Made by a program: the position numbers and the translations under genes. The notes under the pieces are model-generated. The model ran no database searches, was not told the DNA's origin, and saw only the letters and a list, made by a program, of their open reading frames with translations. From positions 868,001 to 932,000 of the forward strand of contig JAZKJV010000086.1 of NCBI GenBank assembly GCA_037367405.1: a stretch of 64,000 bases of DNA, in the 5' to 3' direction. This DNA comes from Ottelia alismoides (lineage: Eukaryota > Streptophyta > Magnoliopsida > Alismatales > Hydrocharitaceae). This document shows positions 1 to 12,831 of this stretch, one piece after another. Numbering within the stretch: the first letter of the stretch is position 1; every line of letters starts with the position of its first letter.

Positions 1-689
1 AAAAAATTAAGACAACCAATATGTACATGTTTTTTATTTTTCTAATTTTATTTTTGTATTTTTAATAAAAGATATTTTCAATAGAAAACAAAATAAGATA
101 CTAGAAATAAAAAAAACAAAACTATTTTTTTGATTTTTTAGTAATTAATAAAAGTAAATAAAAATGAAGAAAGAAACAATATTTTCAATATATAATGTAG
201 ACCTAGGTCCTAAAACCCATATTTTGTAAAGGAACTCCAATTTTAATGAAGTCACTTTCATTGTATAGATATTTTTTAAACTTAAAATTTAAAAGTGAGT
301 TTGGTCAATTTGAAGTTCATACGGAGTAGGAATTTGGTTGGGAAGTTGGGCTTTACGTCTTTTTCTCTTTGGGATCTAGGAGTATTTATTTACGATGAAA
401 TTTGCTTTGTATTTTTGTATACATTTTTATAAACAAGTTAGAGAAAGAAGGCAAAAAGGAGTTGAAATGAAATTATTAAAATTTTGAGAATTTACGCTAT
501 TTACATGTGGATGACTCCTTTATTTTCCATCTTTTTATTATTAATTTATTTTGTACACTATAATATACAATAATTAGTGTTTTTTATTTACAAGAATTAT
601 TTTTATTAATTAATTTATTTTATAGACACTTAATTGAGATTTAACTCGAGGATTTTGCTAAGATTAATATATTGAGATGATGAATCGTT
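1..689. other. AT-rich non-coding DNA, no gene
   Basis: Very AT-rich sequence with frequent homopolymer runs and no open frame of credible composition. It may include decayed copia LTR sequence at its right edge, but I cannot align it with the better copia LTR at 44440-44751. No RNA gene or regulatory site is recognisable. Confidence 0.6.
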
Positions 690-2055
690 GATTAATCAGT
701 CTACAAGTCCCACCACTAGTAACATGGACGGATCTAGTGGGGGACATGGAGGGGCACATGCCCCCTCTAGATTTTAGATAATCTTCCATTTATTATTGTT
801 ATATAGGTTAAATATACAGTGTTCATTTGATTTGTATATATTAATCTAATTTATGAATTTAAAAAAAGTTAATAATGGTAACATTATGACTATTTCTAGA
901 ATTTTCTTATTGTTGCTCTTGCATCTGCAAAAATCTTTCCCCTCATATTCTCTTTACACGTCTCTCTTTCTGTCTTTCTCCTTCATCTATCTCTTTCCCT
1001 CTCTCAATCAAAAAAGGAGTGTAACTTACTTTATTTTGTGATTCTATTTCTTTATAAGTTCTCTATTTTAGTGATGTCATCTAAATATATTTGAGTTTAT
1101 ATCGATTGTGTACTACTATTTTGATAACGCATTTAATTTTTGAAGTTTTATTTATTAGAACAAGTTTTAAAATCTTACTACAATATATGACTATCTAAAA
1201 TTTTATCACTGCAACAAATTACAGTTGAAGTAATAAATAATGGGATCCAATATAATTAGCTGTCGGTTATTTCTATTGTCACGAACTTTTTGTTGTCACA
1301 GAATACGGGATACTTTATTTATAAATTCGTCTGACATTATGTACAATATATTATCTATAATTAGAGTAGTAGTAACAAACATATCATTGCCATAAATATT
1401 TACGTAGCCTACATTTAACAATGAATGTTATATGACAATAATCTATAGTCGAAAAAATTGTAGATATAGTTATAAATTCGATGTCCTAGGTCATTGTTGC
1501 AACATTTTTTCATAATACTACATTAATTGAAAGTACTTATATACTATATATTAATCTAATCCCATCTATATTATATTTAATTTAAAAAGGAAAATGTTGC
1601 TTTGCTAAAACATATACCTTACTTGTGGCAATGAAAAAATTTACCACAACATCGACCAAAAAAATTATCTGGCTTCTAGCAATGTAAATTTTGTTGTCGC
1701 AAACTAAAAAACAATCATCAAGCTTGATTTATTTTGAATCTATAAATTTTGATTTATCTGATGTCCATAATTATATATATGTAACTAGAATGGAACGGTT
1801 TTTCAAAAAAAGGAAGCTCAAATCTCTTACATGTGTCTCATTCGCATAAAGCTAAAAAAATATTTACCATACTTGTCAGCTGATAATAGAATAATCAATA
1901 TATAAATGATTCTTTTAGTTTGTGCCCCCTCTATAAAAAGTTTCTGACTTCATCCCTGCTAGTAGATGCGGGACAAAACCAATAGTTGTAGTAATTAGAC
2001 ACTGGAGGCATCTAATTACCCATTTATACATGAGTGACACATATACTCCAGCACT
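690..2055 (-). repeat. Copia-like 3' LTR remnant, minus strand, split by an hAT-like insertion
   Basis: Positions about 690-721 plus 1959-2055 align with the copia-like LTR at 44440-44751 across its last ~110 bases. Shared pieces include CCCACCA, the ATTACCCAT block and the GGGTGACGCACAT / GAGTGACACATAT block. On the minus strand the LTR begins TGCTGGAGTATATG and is directly preceded by a purine-rich tract. The left part is truncated or too diverged to follow. An hAT-like element interrupts it at 722-1958. Confidence 0.65.
722..1958. mobile_element. hAT-like non-autonomous DNA transposon relic
   Basis: The left end reads CATGGACGGATCTAG and is followed by G-rich then C-rich blocks. The right end, read inward on the minus strand, is CAGGGATGAAGTCAG followed by a G-rich block; together they look like imperfect terminal inverted repeats. 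CTAGTA flanks both ends (716-721 and 1959-1964). Removing the insert restores a sequence matching the intact copia LTR at about 44640-44660, which acts as an empty site. No transposase frame is present. Assignment to hAT rests on terminal sequence style; the clear target repeat is 6-7 bp rather than a clean 8 bp. Confidence 0.55.
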
Positions 2056-2073
2056 CCCCCTCAAGCTAGAGCA
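2056..2073 (-). promoter_or_regulatory. Polypurine tract of the minus-strand copia-like element
   Basis: On the minus strand this reads CTAGCTTGAGGGGGAGTG and abuts the LTR start TGCTGG. AGCTTGAGGGGGAG is the usual form of the copia plus-strand primer in plants. It fixes the element's orientation as minus. Confidence 0.7.
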
Positions 2074-3014
2074 CGCAATGCTCATCTTGGACAAATAGAA
2101 AGGAATCTCAAACTCACAATACAAGATACTATGGACAATATCAACTCAACACATACACAACTGTCAGTTGTTGTCGAGGATGTTGCTTCTCATGTCATGC
2201 ATGTATGGAGTGTGAGTTAGACTAGGTATCCTCATCGGAGAATATGTGCACGTACAACACCTATCAGAGTCACTAAAATTGAATGAGTCTCCTCATCGGA
2301 GTACTCTGACATGGCACATGTAGAAGGCTGAATCGTGTGAATAACTACTCCATATCTGAAGGGCCGAGAATTGTGTATCTCTCATAATCGCTCAGAAAAT
2401 GGGATCTCTACTATGGAGTCCCTATGGACCTCATAAAAACTCTGAGACCAAACACAACAAAAAATGGGGACAACACAAATGATGATCGTAGACACATGCG
2501 CATCAAACTAAAGACTCAAAGACTCATCTGAACGTTGAGTCTAAATTTGAACTGTAGAGTCTGAAATCGGGCAGACCTAGAATATGGAGAATATGAAAAT
2601 CAAGCGTATAGAACTCTTCACAAAACCCCCATTTCTCCCATACTTGTCAGAAAACATGACATCAACAAAGTATGGAGAAGACAATAAAATGGGGAAAAAC
2701 AAAAACCAATAAGCCGCTAATTATTTTTTTCCTTTTAGGGTTTTCCTCGCATTTTTTTCAGATAATTTTTTCATAAGATTATTTGTACGATCCCTTTTTC
2801 CAGATATTTTTTATACATATCTTTGTTTTTTCCAGCGAACGTTTTTCTACGGACTTTTTTTTAAACTAAAAATCGACGACGTCCAACTTTGGGCCCATAA
2901 ATATGCAACACCTCAACTAGGTTGCTCCCCCCCATGTATTTTTTTAAACATAGCAGAACGACCCACCATTGACATAAAATAAATGACCTCACTTTCTAAG
3001 TTTTAAATGACGAG
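2074..3014 (-). other. Copia-like element internal remnant (3' side), no coding capacity
   Basis: Non-coding stretch between the polypurine tract and the start of element A. TCCTCATCGGAG-like phrases occur twice (near 2228 and 2291). I see no pol domain in any frame. It is probably the 3' internal part of the minus-strand copia-like element whose 5' side reappears at 43512. The continuity is inferred from orientation and the paired LTRs, not from overlapping sequence. Confidence 0.45.
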
Positions 3015-6000
3015 TGATGAATCTCCATTTCATCACCTTTATTCTTCTATTTTGACCTATAAACACTAGCTAAATGCATGTATATTATATTATTTTGTAT
3101 AAAATAACAATCGTTATTTACACTATAAATATTGTATAATATAATGTATTAAATGCCAAAATAAAAGAATAAAGATAAGAAATGAAAAAGAAATTAAATA
3201 CCATAGGTATTAATGATCGTAAACTTCGAGACCCATGCATCATGATGATCAGAAACAAAGTAGGGGGAGATAAGGACCATCATAATAAAACCCTAATTTT
3301 TATTCTCCAATAAATTAAGTTTGAGACCCATTTTATTCTGTATTATATATGCCTGCAATTAATAAATTTGAATATGAAACTTGTAGATAAAAATGCATAG
3401 AAAAATACAAAGTTATTTCATGCAAAAATAATGCAAATGTGCTCTAGATACTCAAAAAAAAGTCACAAAGAAAACTTGCAAAATATGTATATTATCCATA
3501 TGAATTCAAATATCATCAAACTCATATTATTATTCATAAAATTATACTATCTATTTAATGAAGATGGTTTCATTCAATTTGCAATTAAGATGTAGAAGTT
3601 AGGTTTTGGACCCTTAGTGTGCAATTTACCTATATAAAATAATCAAATTATTTATTCTCTACACTTTTCACTTTATTATATTTTTTAAATTTGTAAAGAA
3701 TATTTGAAATACATGTACATAACTAAAATAAAATGAAATCATTAAAAGATAATAAAATAAATAAGTATAGTATACTACATAAATAAAGTATAGTTGTATA
3801 TACTAACAAAATAAATATAAATATTTATTTAAGTGTAAATATAACTTTATAAAAATGCAACAAAAATATACTTCTATGTATTTAGTTAAGTTATAAATAA
3901 ATATAAGAAGTATATAAAAAATAAAATCCAAAATAGAAAATAAATTTAAAATACCTATTACATTGGTAATTATACCTTTAATTATACATGCAAAAATGAA
4001 CACCTAATAAATTAACTTGTAAAAATAAATAAAAATCAGCATAAAATACTAAATAAAACAATAAATGTTTTCATGTTTATACTATAAATAAATAAACATT
4101 TAAAATTTAAAATTGAATTAATAAGGGATTTCTCATGTTTTTCGTCGAGCGAGCTAACGTAGACTAACGGGAGATCGGTCTTAGTTGACTTTAGTCAACT
4201 CTCCGGCCTCCCTCGGTCTATTCTGTCAGACGCTTGACCCCCTTTCTTGAAATTACCTCATCGACTCTTTCATCTTCTTGGATTGATTCCTCCATGAATA
4301 TGCACCTCGATCAATGCCCTTTCCTGTCAACCTCACATCTTCGAATCAATCATCGTTTCTAGTCCATGTCACTCTGTACAAAAACACCTCCATCACCTTT
4401 ATTTTGAATTAGATCCCTCTTCATGTGTTTTTATCCTCATAGCCATAACCTAGAGTGTTCATCAAGGTGACTTTAACCTCGACCTCGATTGATAATGTGT
4501 GCGAGCAAAGGAAGAGCGTCAATCCACCATTGTCGGTGAGCTTCATCTGATGGTCCACGCGACTCCTTAATCTGGTAGGTAGATCCATAGTGTAAGTGTT
4601 GATCTAAGTAGCTTTTAGTTGCAACTTTAATTTCCTACTTTTAGTTTACATTTTGATTTATTGTAGTACCACATATTTAAAATTCGTAGTTTGCCGGAGC
4701 TCTAGCTCGGGTCAGAGTTCGGATGTCCTTCAATCGTGCTCCATCACACCGTTTACGCCCATTTCATTCCCCTTCAGTTTCTCTATGTCCCCAGCCACTA
4801 CATTCATCATGTTTAATATTTGATTAGGATTCTGAGGTCCTCCTCTACCACCTCTATCACACCTCACTATCTCATCATATTTCCAAATAACAGGCCGACG
4901 CGGTTTGTCCTCGACCCTTTTTTCTTTCTATGAAGGTACCTAGAACCACTTAGACTTGTTATATGTATATTCGTAGCGGAAGTAGGTTACCATGTAGCTG
5001 AATGACTCCGAACTCCTGGGACCCATTCATGGATCCATGGAGCCTTTTGAAGTATCTAACAGGTGCGAACCGGCATAACGAGTAATCTTTGCATTAGAGT
5101 AGTGCCAGAGAGGTTCGGATGGATGGGAAATCGAAGATCGAAGCTCGAACTCACAATTGCTCTTCCTGATTTTTCAAGGGGAGCGGTAATCGTCGGATTA
5201 TCCTTCGTCTCCATTTTTATCACAGCCGTTTGATTGTGAGTAGCAGTGATTGTCGGATGCCTTTGAGGTTCTGATCAGATATGCTTATTGGAAAAGGAGT
5301 ATCGCACAATGAGGTGATGACAGGTGGATAAGTGGAAGGCGACAACCGTTAGATCGCCAGCAAGGGGCATTTTGCGTTATCACCAACGCCTTTCATGTAT
5401 TTTATTTTTAGTATAAAATACATTCATCTGTATTTATAAAATTTTTAAAAATTTTGTATTAAGGTCGTAGGTTTCTATTATATGCATATAGGTACATCAC
5501 CATGTCATCTCATGTTCCTATGCACGTGAGGGGGTGGGCATTTTGAAAGAGGACCCGAGGACTTTTTGTATTTCACTTTAGTCTTGTAATATTTAATTTT
5601 AGTATTACAAATTTCGTATTTATAATTTAGATCTTGTGCTTTTTAAAAATCATGCATATACTACTACCAGCATATAGTGTATTAAATATTCAAAGGTATT
5701 TTGCATTTTAGGCCCTGGATTTCTTTAAGGGGTTTCAAAAACAGGAATATAATTTTGGAAAATTACATATAAGTCCCTGCTAGTAAAGTAGTTTCTTTTT
5801 ATTATTTTTATTTTGATTAATTGACATTTAGGCTCTAAAATTCCTAGAGAAATTAGGTTAGGTGCCTTAAATTGTGTTCTACTTCATATATTTTTGCTGA
5901 GGTATTTTTATTTAATTTTGTGTTTATTAAAATTAAAAAATAATTAATTTATTAATTATTTACATTTAAAAATACAAAAAATATATAATCATTTTTAAAA

Positions 6001-6986
6001 TTCCAAAAAAACTAGATATTACTTATTGCTATATTTTATAATTACAAACCAAAATTCACTAGAATTAACAAAAAAATATATAAATTTAAAAGCTCCAAAA
6101 TCTTATAAAAATAATTAAAATCTTATAAAAATCTATATATATTTATATAATTTTTTTTAATTTTTTATTATATGTATTATATATATTATATATTAAAAAT
6201 AGTTTTAGAAAGTTTTAGGATTTTTGCCTATTTTTAAATTCCAAAACAATTCAACATATTTATATAAGTAACTTTCTTAATGTTTATATTCAATTTGAAA
6301 TACAAAAAAATCAAACAAAATCCTAAAAAACAAAATACAAAAAATACAATGATATTTTATTTTACCTATTTTGAGTATTTATAGCTATATATTAGCCTAT
6401 ATTCTATATATATATGGCTATAGTTACTTATATTGTTATTAATATTATTACTAATATTTAAATTATCCTATATATTTTAAACACTTAAAAAATAAAAAAA
6501 TGATTCTCCTCAGGGTATTTTTTGGATTCTTCTATATTATATATATCCTACAGATTTATCATCTTACATATAGTATCTACATAACTTTATATATTTATCT
6601 ATTACTTATATTTTAAAAGAAATATAAAAATACGAAAATATAAAAAGAAAAAATATAAAATTAAAAATAATATAAAACATTAAAAACCTTAAAAATTAAG
6701 CAATTAAAAATCCAAAAAAATAAAATAAAAAGATAAGAAAAGGACGATTTCGGATATCATTGCCCAATCTATCTTGTATGCTCCCTATGTTTAAGCTCTA
6801 CAATACTTGCACCTATACATATACTTCGTAGAGTTATAATAAATTTTTAATTCAGCATCTACATTTTATTTCTGTATCTATGTTTGTGGGTTAATCTTTG
6901 CTTGATTCGAGTTTCATGAGTGGTCGCGACAACGATGGTATTCTTGCCTTGTGTAAATCATCAGACCCTTGTAAAATCTGTGTCTA
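3015..6986 (+). repeat. 5' LTR of Athila-like element A
   Basis: Starts TGATGAATCTCC at 3015 and ends ...GTGTCTA, three bases before a tRNA-Asp primer site. At 3972 bp it is long, as in the Athila lineage. It is collinear with 12832-14343 plus 41077-43511, the split 3' LTR. The first ~170 bases fold back on themselves (arms near 3036-3056 and 3154-3175). A GC-richer part spans 4140-5400, followed by an extremely AT-rich stretch at 5900-6720. No clear TATA box could be chosen. The left flank ACGAG (3010-3014) and right flank ACATA (43512-43516) match only partly, so the target duplication is uncertain. Confidence 0.8.
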
Positions 6987-6989
6987 TAA

Positions 6990-7007
6990 TGGTGTTGTTG
7001 CCAGGGA
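6990..7007 (+). promoter_or_regulatory. Primer binding site of element A (tRNA-Asp type, decayed)
   Basis: Reads TGGTGTTGTTGCCAGGGA. It differs at four positions from TGGCGCCGTTGCCGGGGA, the complement of plant tRNA-Asp, and all four are C-to-T or G-to-A transitions. It lies three bases after the LTR end. Confidence 0.75.
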
Positions 7008-8723
7008 CCAACAAGGCAAAGATTTTTTTTCTGTTCTTCTTGTCCTTATTTCATTAATTATTTCTCATTGTATTGTATTTGATTTTATTTTGTATTATTC
7101 TATCCATCTTCCTTATTTGACATTGTTGTGAGGGACCGTGCATCGAGGGAGGTACTCCTAGGAGGTCTACACACCCACATGATGTGGAGTTGACTTTTCA
7201 ACACAAGCTGACAAGATAGAGCGGTGGGAGAAGACTTGGAGAATTTTTAAAGATAATTCCATTTTTTATTAGTAATTTTATTTTATTCTGTAATTTAAAG
7301 TGAGAGAGGCATTAGAATATATAATAACTTAAACTCTTTAGGACTCTACAATACTCTGAGTTCCATTTCCCCAAAATTGTTCACTTAGGGGTCTCATCAG
7401 TTTTTTTGTGATTTTCCCACCTTTTCTTTTTCTTTACTTCCCATGTTTTGAGTTTTTCGCATTTGTTTTTATTAAATTTCTATGATTGATCCTTAGCATA
7501 AGGATTGCTTGGTCAATAGATTAAGCCTACATCCCTAATTGCTACATGTACCTATAGATATTCACTTGAACTTAATCAAATTAGATGTTAATTATTTGGA
7601 TTTGGAATTGAGCACCGAGAAAGAGTCTACACAACACTAGCAGGATCCGTTGTGGCAAAAACTGAATGGTCTTCAAGATCAGATATTTGAGTTTCATTTC
7701 TAGGTAGTTAGCATTTGTTCTTCATGATAACAATATTCCCTATTTTAGGGCAATTTCATCAGCTTGCATTTGTACATAGTGTATATTTTAATTCGGTCTA
7801 GCATCTTGCACAGAGAGAGATGGAAGCAAGGTGAGCATCTTTATCTTAGCATACATCATTAATTGTTGTTGCATTGCTTTTCTGATCTCTTCCTCTTATT
7901 TTGATATCTTTAGGATACTAAAGGAATTCAAACCTCGTTAGGCATCATGCATTAAAAATATCCAAAAAAAAGTGATAACTAAAATAAAATCAAGATTGCT
8001 AGTTGTATTGAACATTAAAATCAAATGTAATTGGATTCATTATCTCAGTATTAGCAACTCCATCATTGTACACATGTTGTATTATGGCTGAGTGGGGCAC
8101 ATAAACTTAAGGAATAGAGTCTCCATCCCTGGACTTCTGACCTAAGTGATTGGGTTGGCTCTTGGGCCTTGTTACTTGTTGAAAGCACTTGCCTCCAACC
8201 ATAGATGAAGTGGTCTCAGTGATCGTGTAGTCATGCTACGTCGAATGGATCACAGCCACTATAGTATACGGTACTTGTAAGTTTACATAACTATTTAAAA
8301 TTCAACTAACTCTAAAATTTAAAAGATATCTAACCGACCACTCACGGTCTTCATTACATCGAGTTGGTGAATTGGAGTTTGCTTTGAGAGTGATTTCCGA
8401 CCTTGAATTTGAGTGAGTTTTTCTTTATTTCAAGTTAGCAGTCTTTGAGTCTTTTTCTTCTCTTCTTATTTTCATTTCTTGAGTCAATTTTCTTGTTCAG
8501 CATCATCTACATCGTGATCATGGTATACACTTATCACTAGCCAGATCTTGTAGCATCTTTTCACCCATTTCACCCTTGTGTCAACATCAATGGGCTGGCC
8601 CAACATGACTCTCTTCTTGAGCTACAATTTCGCCTCGTTTATTTTGACCTCAACCATCATGTGGTTGGAGTCTTATCCTGAATTATTTCTCATATATCTC
8701 ACCCATCGTCCTCGTTTCCTCCC

Positions 8724-9674
8724 TTGTCAACTTCTTTTACCCATCGGCATGTTGTGCTATATGATGAGGCCCACATTAAGGAGACTATTAATAATATAGA
8801 GACAGGTAGATTTGAGACTAGAATGAGTGTTCTTCCTTTGGCAGATTTTGGATCTGATTTATATGGCACTATTATTGAGGTTTCTTATTTAGCACACCAA
8901 GTTAAGGATGTGATCTTCGAGGCAATAGAAATTGAGGTTTATACCGATGTTGTTGTTTCCATTTCCCAATACCGACCCTTGAATCAGTTCTACACGTCTT
9001 GTTTCAGGAGCCTATTATTCAATCTCTGACTGTACTTCAGGAGACAGGATCAGAACTTGCATTGTGTCACCCCTCCTACTAGCCGATCTACTTTCCTCCC
9101 CCTGATGTAGAGATTTTGATCAATACCTTGAGTCATTCTAGTTGATGTTGTTTGGTAAGGCCAACATTTGCCTATGCAACATCTTCTTTTCCCCTTCCAA
9201 CAAATTTACATACTCCTAATGTATGAGTGTGATATTTTTTTCGAGTATGAGAATTTAGATGCCAACAAGACCTCGCTTTCCATCCATGAGCTTGCATTAA
9301 ATGCTGAGAGTTTTAAGTGGGTGGATGCAACATTATCTAGGAACTTAGTCCCACCCACTGACTGTACAGCCAGTCGGTCGACTATAGAGACCAAGTCATG
9401 TGATTTTTGTGACTCCATTGAGTCTCCTCTCCTCAACAACCCATGTGAGGAGGAGACATGCTTTGTCGATTTCAATGATTTCTCTGATCTTTGGATGATA
9501 TGTCCATCCGATAGAGAGTCTCATGATCTTTACTCTTCATATCTTTATGAGGCTATGATTGACGTGGAGGATTCCATCATAGATCCAACCTTTTCCATGC
9601 TTGATTTTATCGGCATGGATCACTCACTTCATTTTTCCAAGCCAATTATTTCTTCTAAACCACCAGATCCTTGA
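8724..9674 (+). pseudogene. Degenerate reading frame of element A (possible gag/protease-tail relic)
   Basis: One frame runs from about 8724 to 9674 with several stops between 9027 and 9160; its longest open part starts with an ATG at 9174 (166 codons). The product is acidic and rich in Ser, Asp and Glu, with phrases such as FNDFSDLWMICPSDRESHD. I recognise no domain. It lies after the shared pre-gag leader and before the hairpin cluster, the position held in element D by the acidic tail after the protease. The phrase EDWVDHLVPSSSDD in D is loosely similar. It may be all that is left of an Athila-like gag-protease frame; this is inference. Confidence 0.35.
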
Positions 9675-10594
9675 TTAGTTTTCAATTCTCTTCTCTTCTA
9701 CCAGTGGTATACACCCATTTGATTGCATATATTGGTGTTCTTTTTAAGTTTGTCATTGGACTAACTGTGAGAGGATGGCAAGAGTACGACATTTGTCTGA
9801 CAGATGTTGTCCTGAACCTTGACACATTATTATCCTAACCTTTGTGACTGGTTAGGGCATAAATGCTAATGCTCAATGACCGGCACCTCAACAATCCAAT
9901 GTAGATATGTGTTTCATCTTCCATTCTTTCTTTGTTCCATTTGACCTACACCCCAAATAGACAATATGATATTTATGTCTATGCTTAGGATATACTTCAT
10001 CAGGGGTATAAGGGGTGTAGATTGAGTTGTTCTTTCTTCGTTATGTCTTGTCTCTCCTGTTGTGGCCTATACTTAGGAATCTCTTACCCTAAGTATAGGG
10101 GAAGTGATGTGTGCATTCCCGCAATGTATTTTTTTCTTTTTTATCGATTTCTCAATCCCCTCATCTATCACCTCTCTTTTTGATATGCATGTCTATACTT
10201 AGAAATATTTTACCATATGTTTTGCGGGAGACAGGCTGAGTTGTTGATCGATTTATTACCACCTTCGACCCTCCCTACTTCGTACACAATTTGCTATATT
10301 TTGGATTATCTGAACATGAGTATAGGGGGATCATCGATTTATCATTGTTTCATTCTTTATTCTTGAGTCATTGTAGTATAGATTTTTCTATACTTAGTAT
10401 GAGTTATGTCCTCTTCTTTCTCTCTGATATGTGAGGACATAGCTCAAGCTATGTAGAGAGGGGTTGTATATACATTGTATATACTTTAACCATAACTCGT
10501 ACTTTCGTATTTTTGAATAATATGTCTAAAATAAGATTATTGATTGTAAAGAATGGACTGATAAAAATATGTATCAAATTCTTTAAAATTCCTT
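9675..10594 (+). other. Hairpin-rich 3' untranslated region of element A
   Basis: Non-coding. Contains repeated variants of CTATACTTAGG and AAGTATAGGGG: a degenerate one near 9979-10018, a perfect hairpin at 10067-10098, a decayed one near 10191, single arms near 10319 and 10387. GTGAGGACATAG follows near 10430 and also follows the corresponding hairpins in element B (near 27587 and 33085). Confidence 0.6.
10067..10098 (+). other. PPT-bearing hairpin of element A
   Basis: CTATACTTAGG (10067-10077) pairs perfectly over 11 bp with CCTAAGTATAG (10088-10098), leaving a 10-base loop. GGG follows at once, so the 3' arm plus flank reads AAGTATAGGGG, the same core as the polypurine tract before the 3' LTR in element B. 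Confidence 0.75.
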
Positions 10595-11400
10595 GTATAT
10601 ACTAATTAATAAATTCAGATAAAAATGTTTTACAAATTGATTTGAAAAATGGATGAAAAATATCTTGGGGAATCTTTTGAAAACGGATCAGAAAACTTTT
10701 GCAAAATATTTTCAAACCTTTGTAAAAATATTTTGTTTGTAAAAAGGTTTTCTTTGTTTGAATAAAATATTTTGAAAAACTATTTATAAATGGTTTCTAA
10801 AATAGTTGTAAAAATACTGTAAAAAAACCTTTACATACTATTTGAAAAATCTTTGAAAAATGATTTTCTACTTTCGTATTTTTTAGGTGAAATTATTTTG
10901 AAAAATAATTTTTCAAAGTTTTGGTAGAACTCCTTTCAAAATAATTTTTTAGAACCTTGTATATAATCATAAAAAATAAAAGTTCTTTACAAACCATGTA
11001 TATACTAATTAATAAATTCAGGTAAAAATGTTTTACAAAATGATTTGAAAAATGGTTGAAAAATATCTTGAGGAATCTTTTGAAAACGGATCGGAAAACA
11101 TTTGCAAATTATTTTCAAACCATTGTAAAAATATTTTGTTTGTAAAAAGGTTTTCTTTGTTTGAAAAAAATATTTTGAAAAACTGTTTATAAATGGTATC
11201 TCAAATAGTTGTAAAAATACCTTAAAAAACCTATACATACTGTTTGAAAAATCTTTGTAAAATGATTTTCAACTTTCGTATTTTTTTGGTAAAATTATTT
11301 TCAAAAATAATTTTTCAAAGTATTGGTAGAATTTCTTTCAAAATAATTTTTTAAAACCTTGTATATAATCATAACAAATAAAAGTTCTTTACAAACCATG
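10595..11400. repeat. 403-bp tandem duplication inside element A
   Basis: Two head-to-tail copies, 10595-10997 and 10998-11400, each starting GTATATACTAATTAATAAAT and ending ATAAAAGTTCTTTACAAACC-AT. They differ by scattered substitutions and small indels. Both are AT-rich and full of GAAAA / TTTTC runs. No coding sense. Confidence 0.8.
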
Positions 11401-12818
11401 TATATAAAAACATATAAATAGCCATTAACTTAATTCCATTAATATATAGTAAATATTGATGCACTCCTTTATAAATATCATCACTTAATTCTTTCATTAA
11501 TCTCTATTCAAAAATACCTAAAAATTACAAAAGTAAAAACCATAAAAATTTGGAAAATGTTTTTAAAGCTGCATAAAAATTTGTAAAACTTTCAAAAATC
11601 CATAAAAAGTTTAAAATTAGAAAATTTCTTCACAATAATATTTTCCTACATTGTACATAGCATTTGCATTTTTAGGATTGATAATGACAATTGACCTAAT
11701 CTAAATAAAATCTGAAGATTGGAGCCTGGGTGGACCTTAATCTACTTAATAACATGAACCTTATAGGAACTAGAATTGAGGCACTTCATGCCAACTAGAA
11801 TTAATTCTTTGATACAACAATACTTGGTTCAATGTCATCTCGGCTACCTAAGTAGAATATTTCAGAACACATGCATGACTCTTTCGATAGTGATCCAACT
11901 TGGACACTTGTACCTTATACTTTGCTCGACTCAATTGAAGTGGTATATGGTTGGATTTTTCGGCATGATAACAAGCGAATTGATACGTATGAAGTCATGA
12001 TTCCATGGAAATTGTGCCCCTACCCGATCCAACAACCATGAGGTCTAATGACAGGATATTGTGGGTTGCGATAATGCTTCAAAAGAGGGATAGTCTACTA
12101 GCTCAAGAAGACAAAGTCCATATGTAAATGATGATGTATATAGTATTAAAAATGCAAAAAAAACTCCAAAAATTAGACAGGAAAAAATCAAGGGAAAATC
12201 AATTCAGGTTGAAGTATGTATATAGTCAATAAGCAAGCTTGAGCTTCAAATTCAAATATCTATGTGAGCATGCAACCGAATGACATGGCTACACTTTAGT
12301 CAAGCATCCGAAGACATGTAGCTACACTGGCTACCATCCATTCTCTTTTCCACCTCTCTTCTTGAGGTGGTTGCGCTTGAACTTAGAAGGGAATACTCTG
12401 CTTCTTAAGGAAAGAGTTGATGCATTGGGGAATCAGGGTCATCATGTTGGAGAAGCACGTCTTTTACTGCTTATCACCGACACTATACAAGGTAGACTCA
12501 TAGTCATAAAGGACTGCATATGACCTCGACTTGTTCTGACCTGGCTATTGAAGAGACTTGAGCAGAGTTTTGTGGTTATTAAAGATTGTTGTGTTTCAAA
12601 TCCACATCCCAATAAGATTATGACCAAACCTAAATTCTAAAGGTTCGATTGAGCTTAAAATTTTGATTTTATGAAGATAGGTTAAAAAGTTAAGATCAAA
12701 ATAATTTCTTTCTTTTTCATAGGTTTAAAAGTTAAGATCAATAAAATTTCTTTCTTTTTCTTTTCTTTATTTTTTTCTGCACTTATAGGCATAAGCGTTT
12801 GCTAAGGACTAGCAAAGG
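11401..12818. other. Non-coding 3' part of element A
   Basis: No convincing gene. Short frames at 11776-12000 and 12442-12627 have no recognisable motif. A short duplicated phrase (AAAAGTTAAGATCAA, near 12684 and 12729) occurs near the right end. Just before the polypurine tract, TTGCTAAGG and AGCAAAGGCAGG give a decayed version of the element's hairpin-then-TATAGGGG arrangement. Confidence 0.5.
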
Positions 12819-12831
12819 CAGGTATAGGGGG
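12819..12831 (+). promoter_or_regulatory. Polypurine tract of element A
   Basis: Reads CAGGTATAGGGGG and abuts the 3' LTR start (TAATGAATC, a mutated TGATGAATC). Typical position of the plus-strand primer. Confidence 0.7.

Larger units (their letters stand above)
7008..12831 (+). mobile_element. Internal region of Athila-like element A, largely non-coding
   Basis: A 5.8 kb region between primer site and polypurine tract. The leader shares the phrase ACGGTCTTCA followed by a GTTGGTGAATTG-like segment (about 8347-8385) with elements C and D, just upstream of where their gag starts. Only a degenerate reading frame follows (8724-9674). Then come hairpins (9975-10400), a 403-bp tandem duplication (10595-11400) and ordinary non-coding DNA to the polypurine tract. 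No reverse transcriptase, RNase H or integrase is recognisable, so the copy is non-autonomous. Confidence 0.7.

Noticed and set aside
9206..9475. Minus-strand frame of 89 codons in element A
   Set aside because: It lies opposite the better plus-strand frame and is its shadow.
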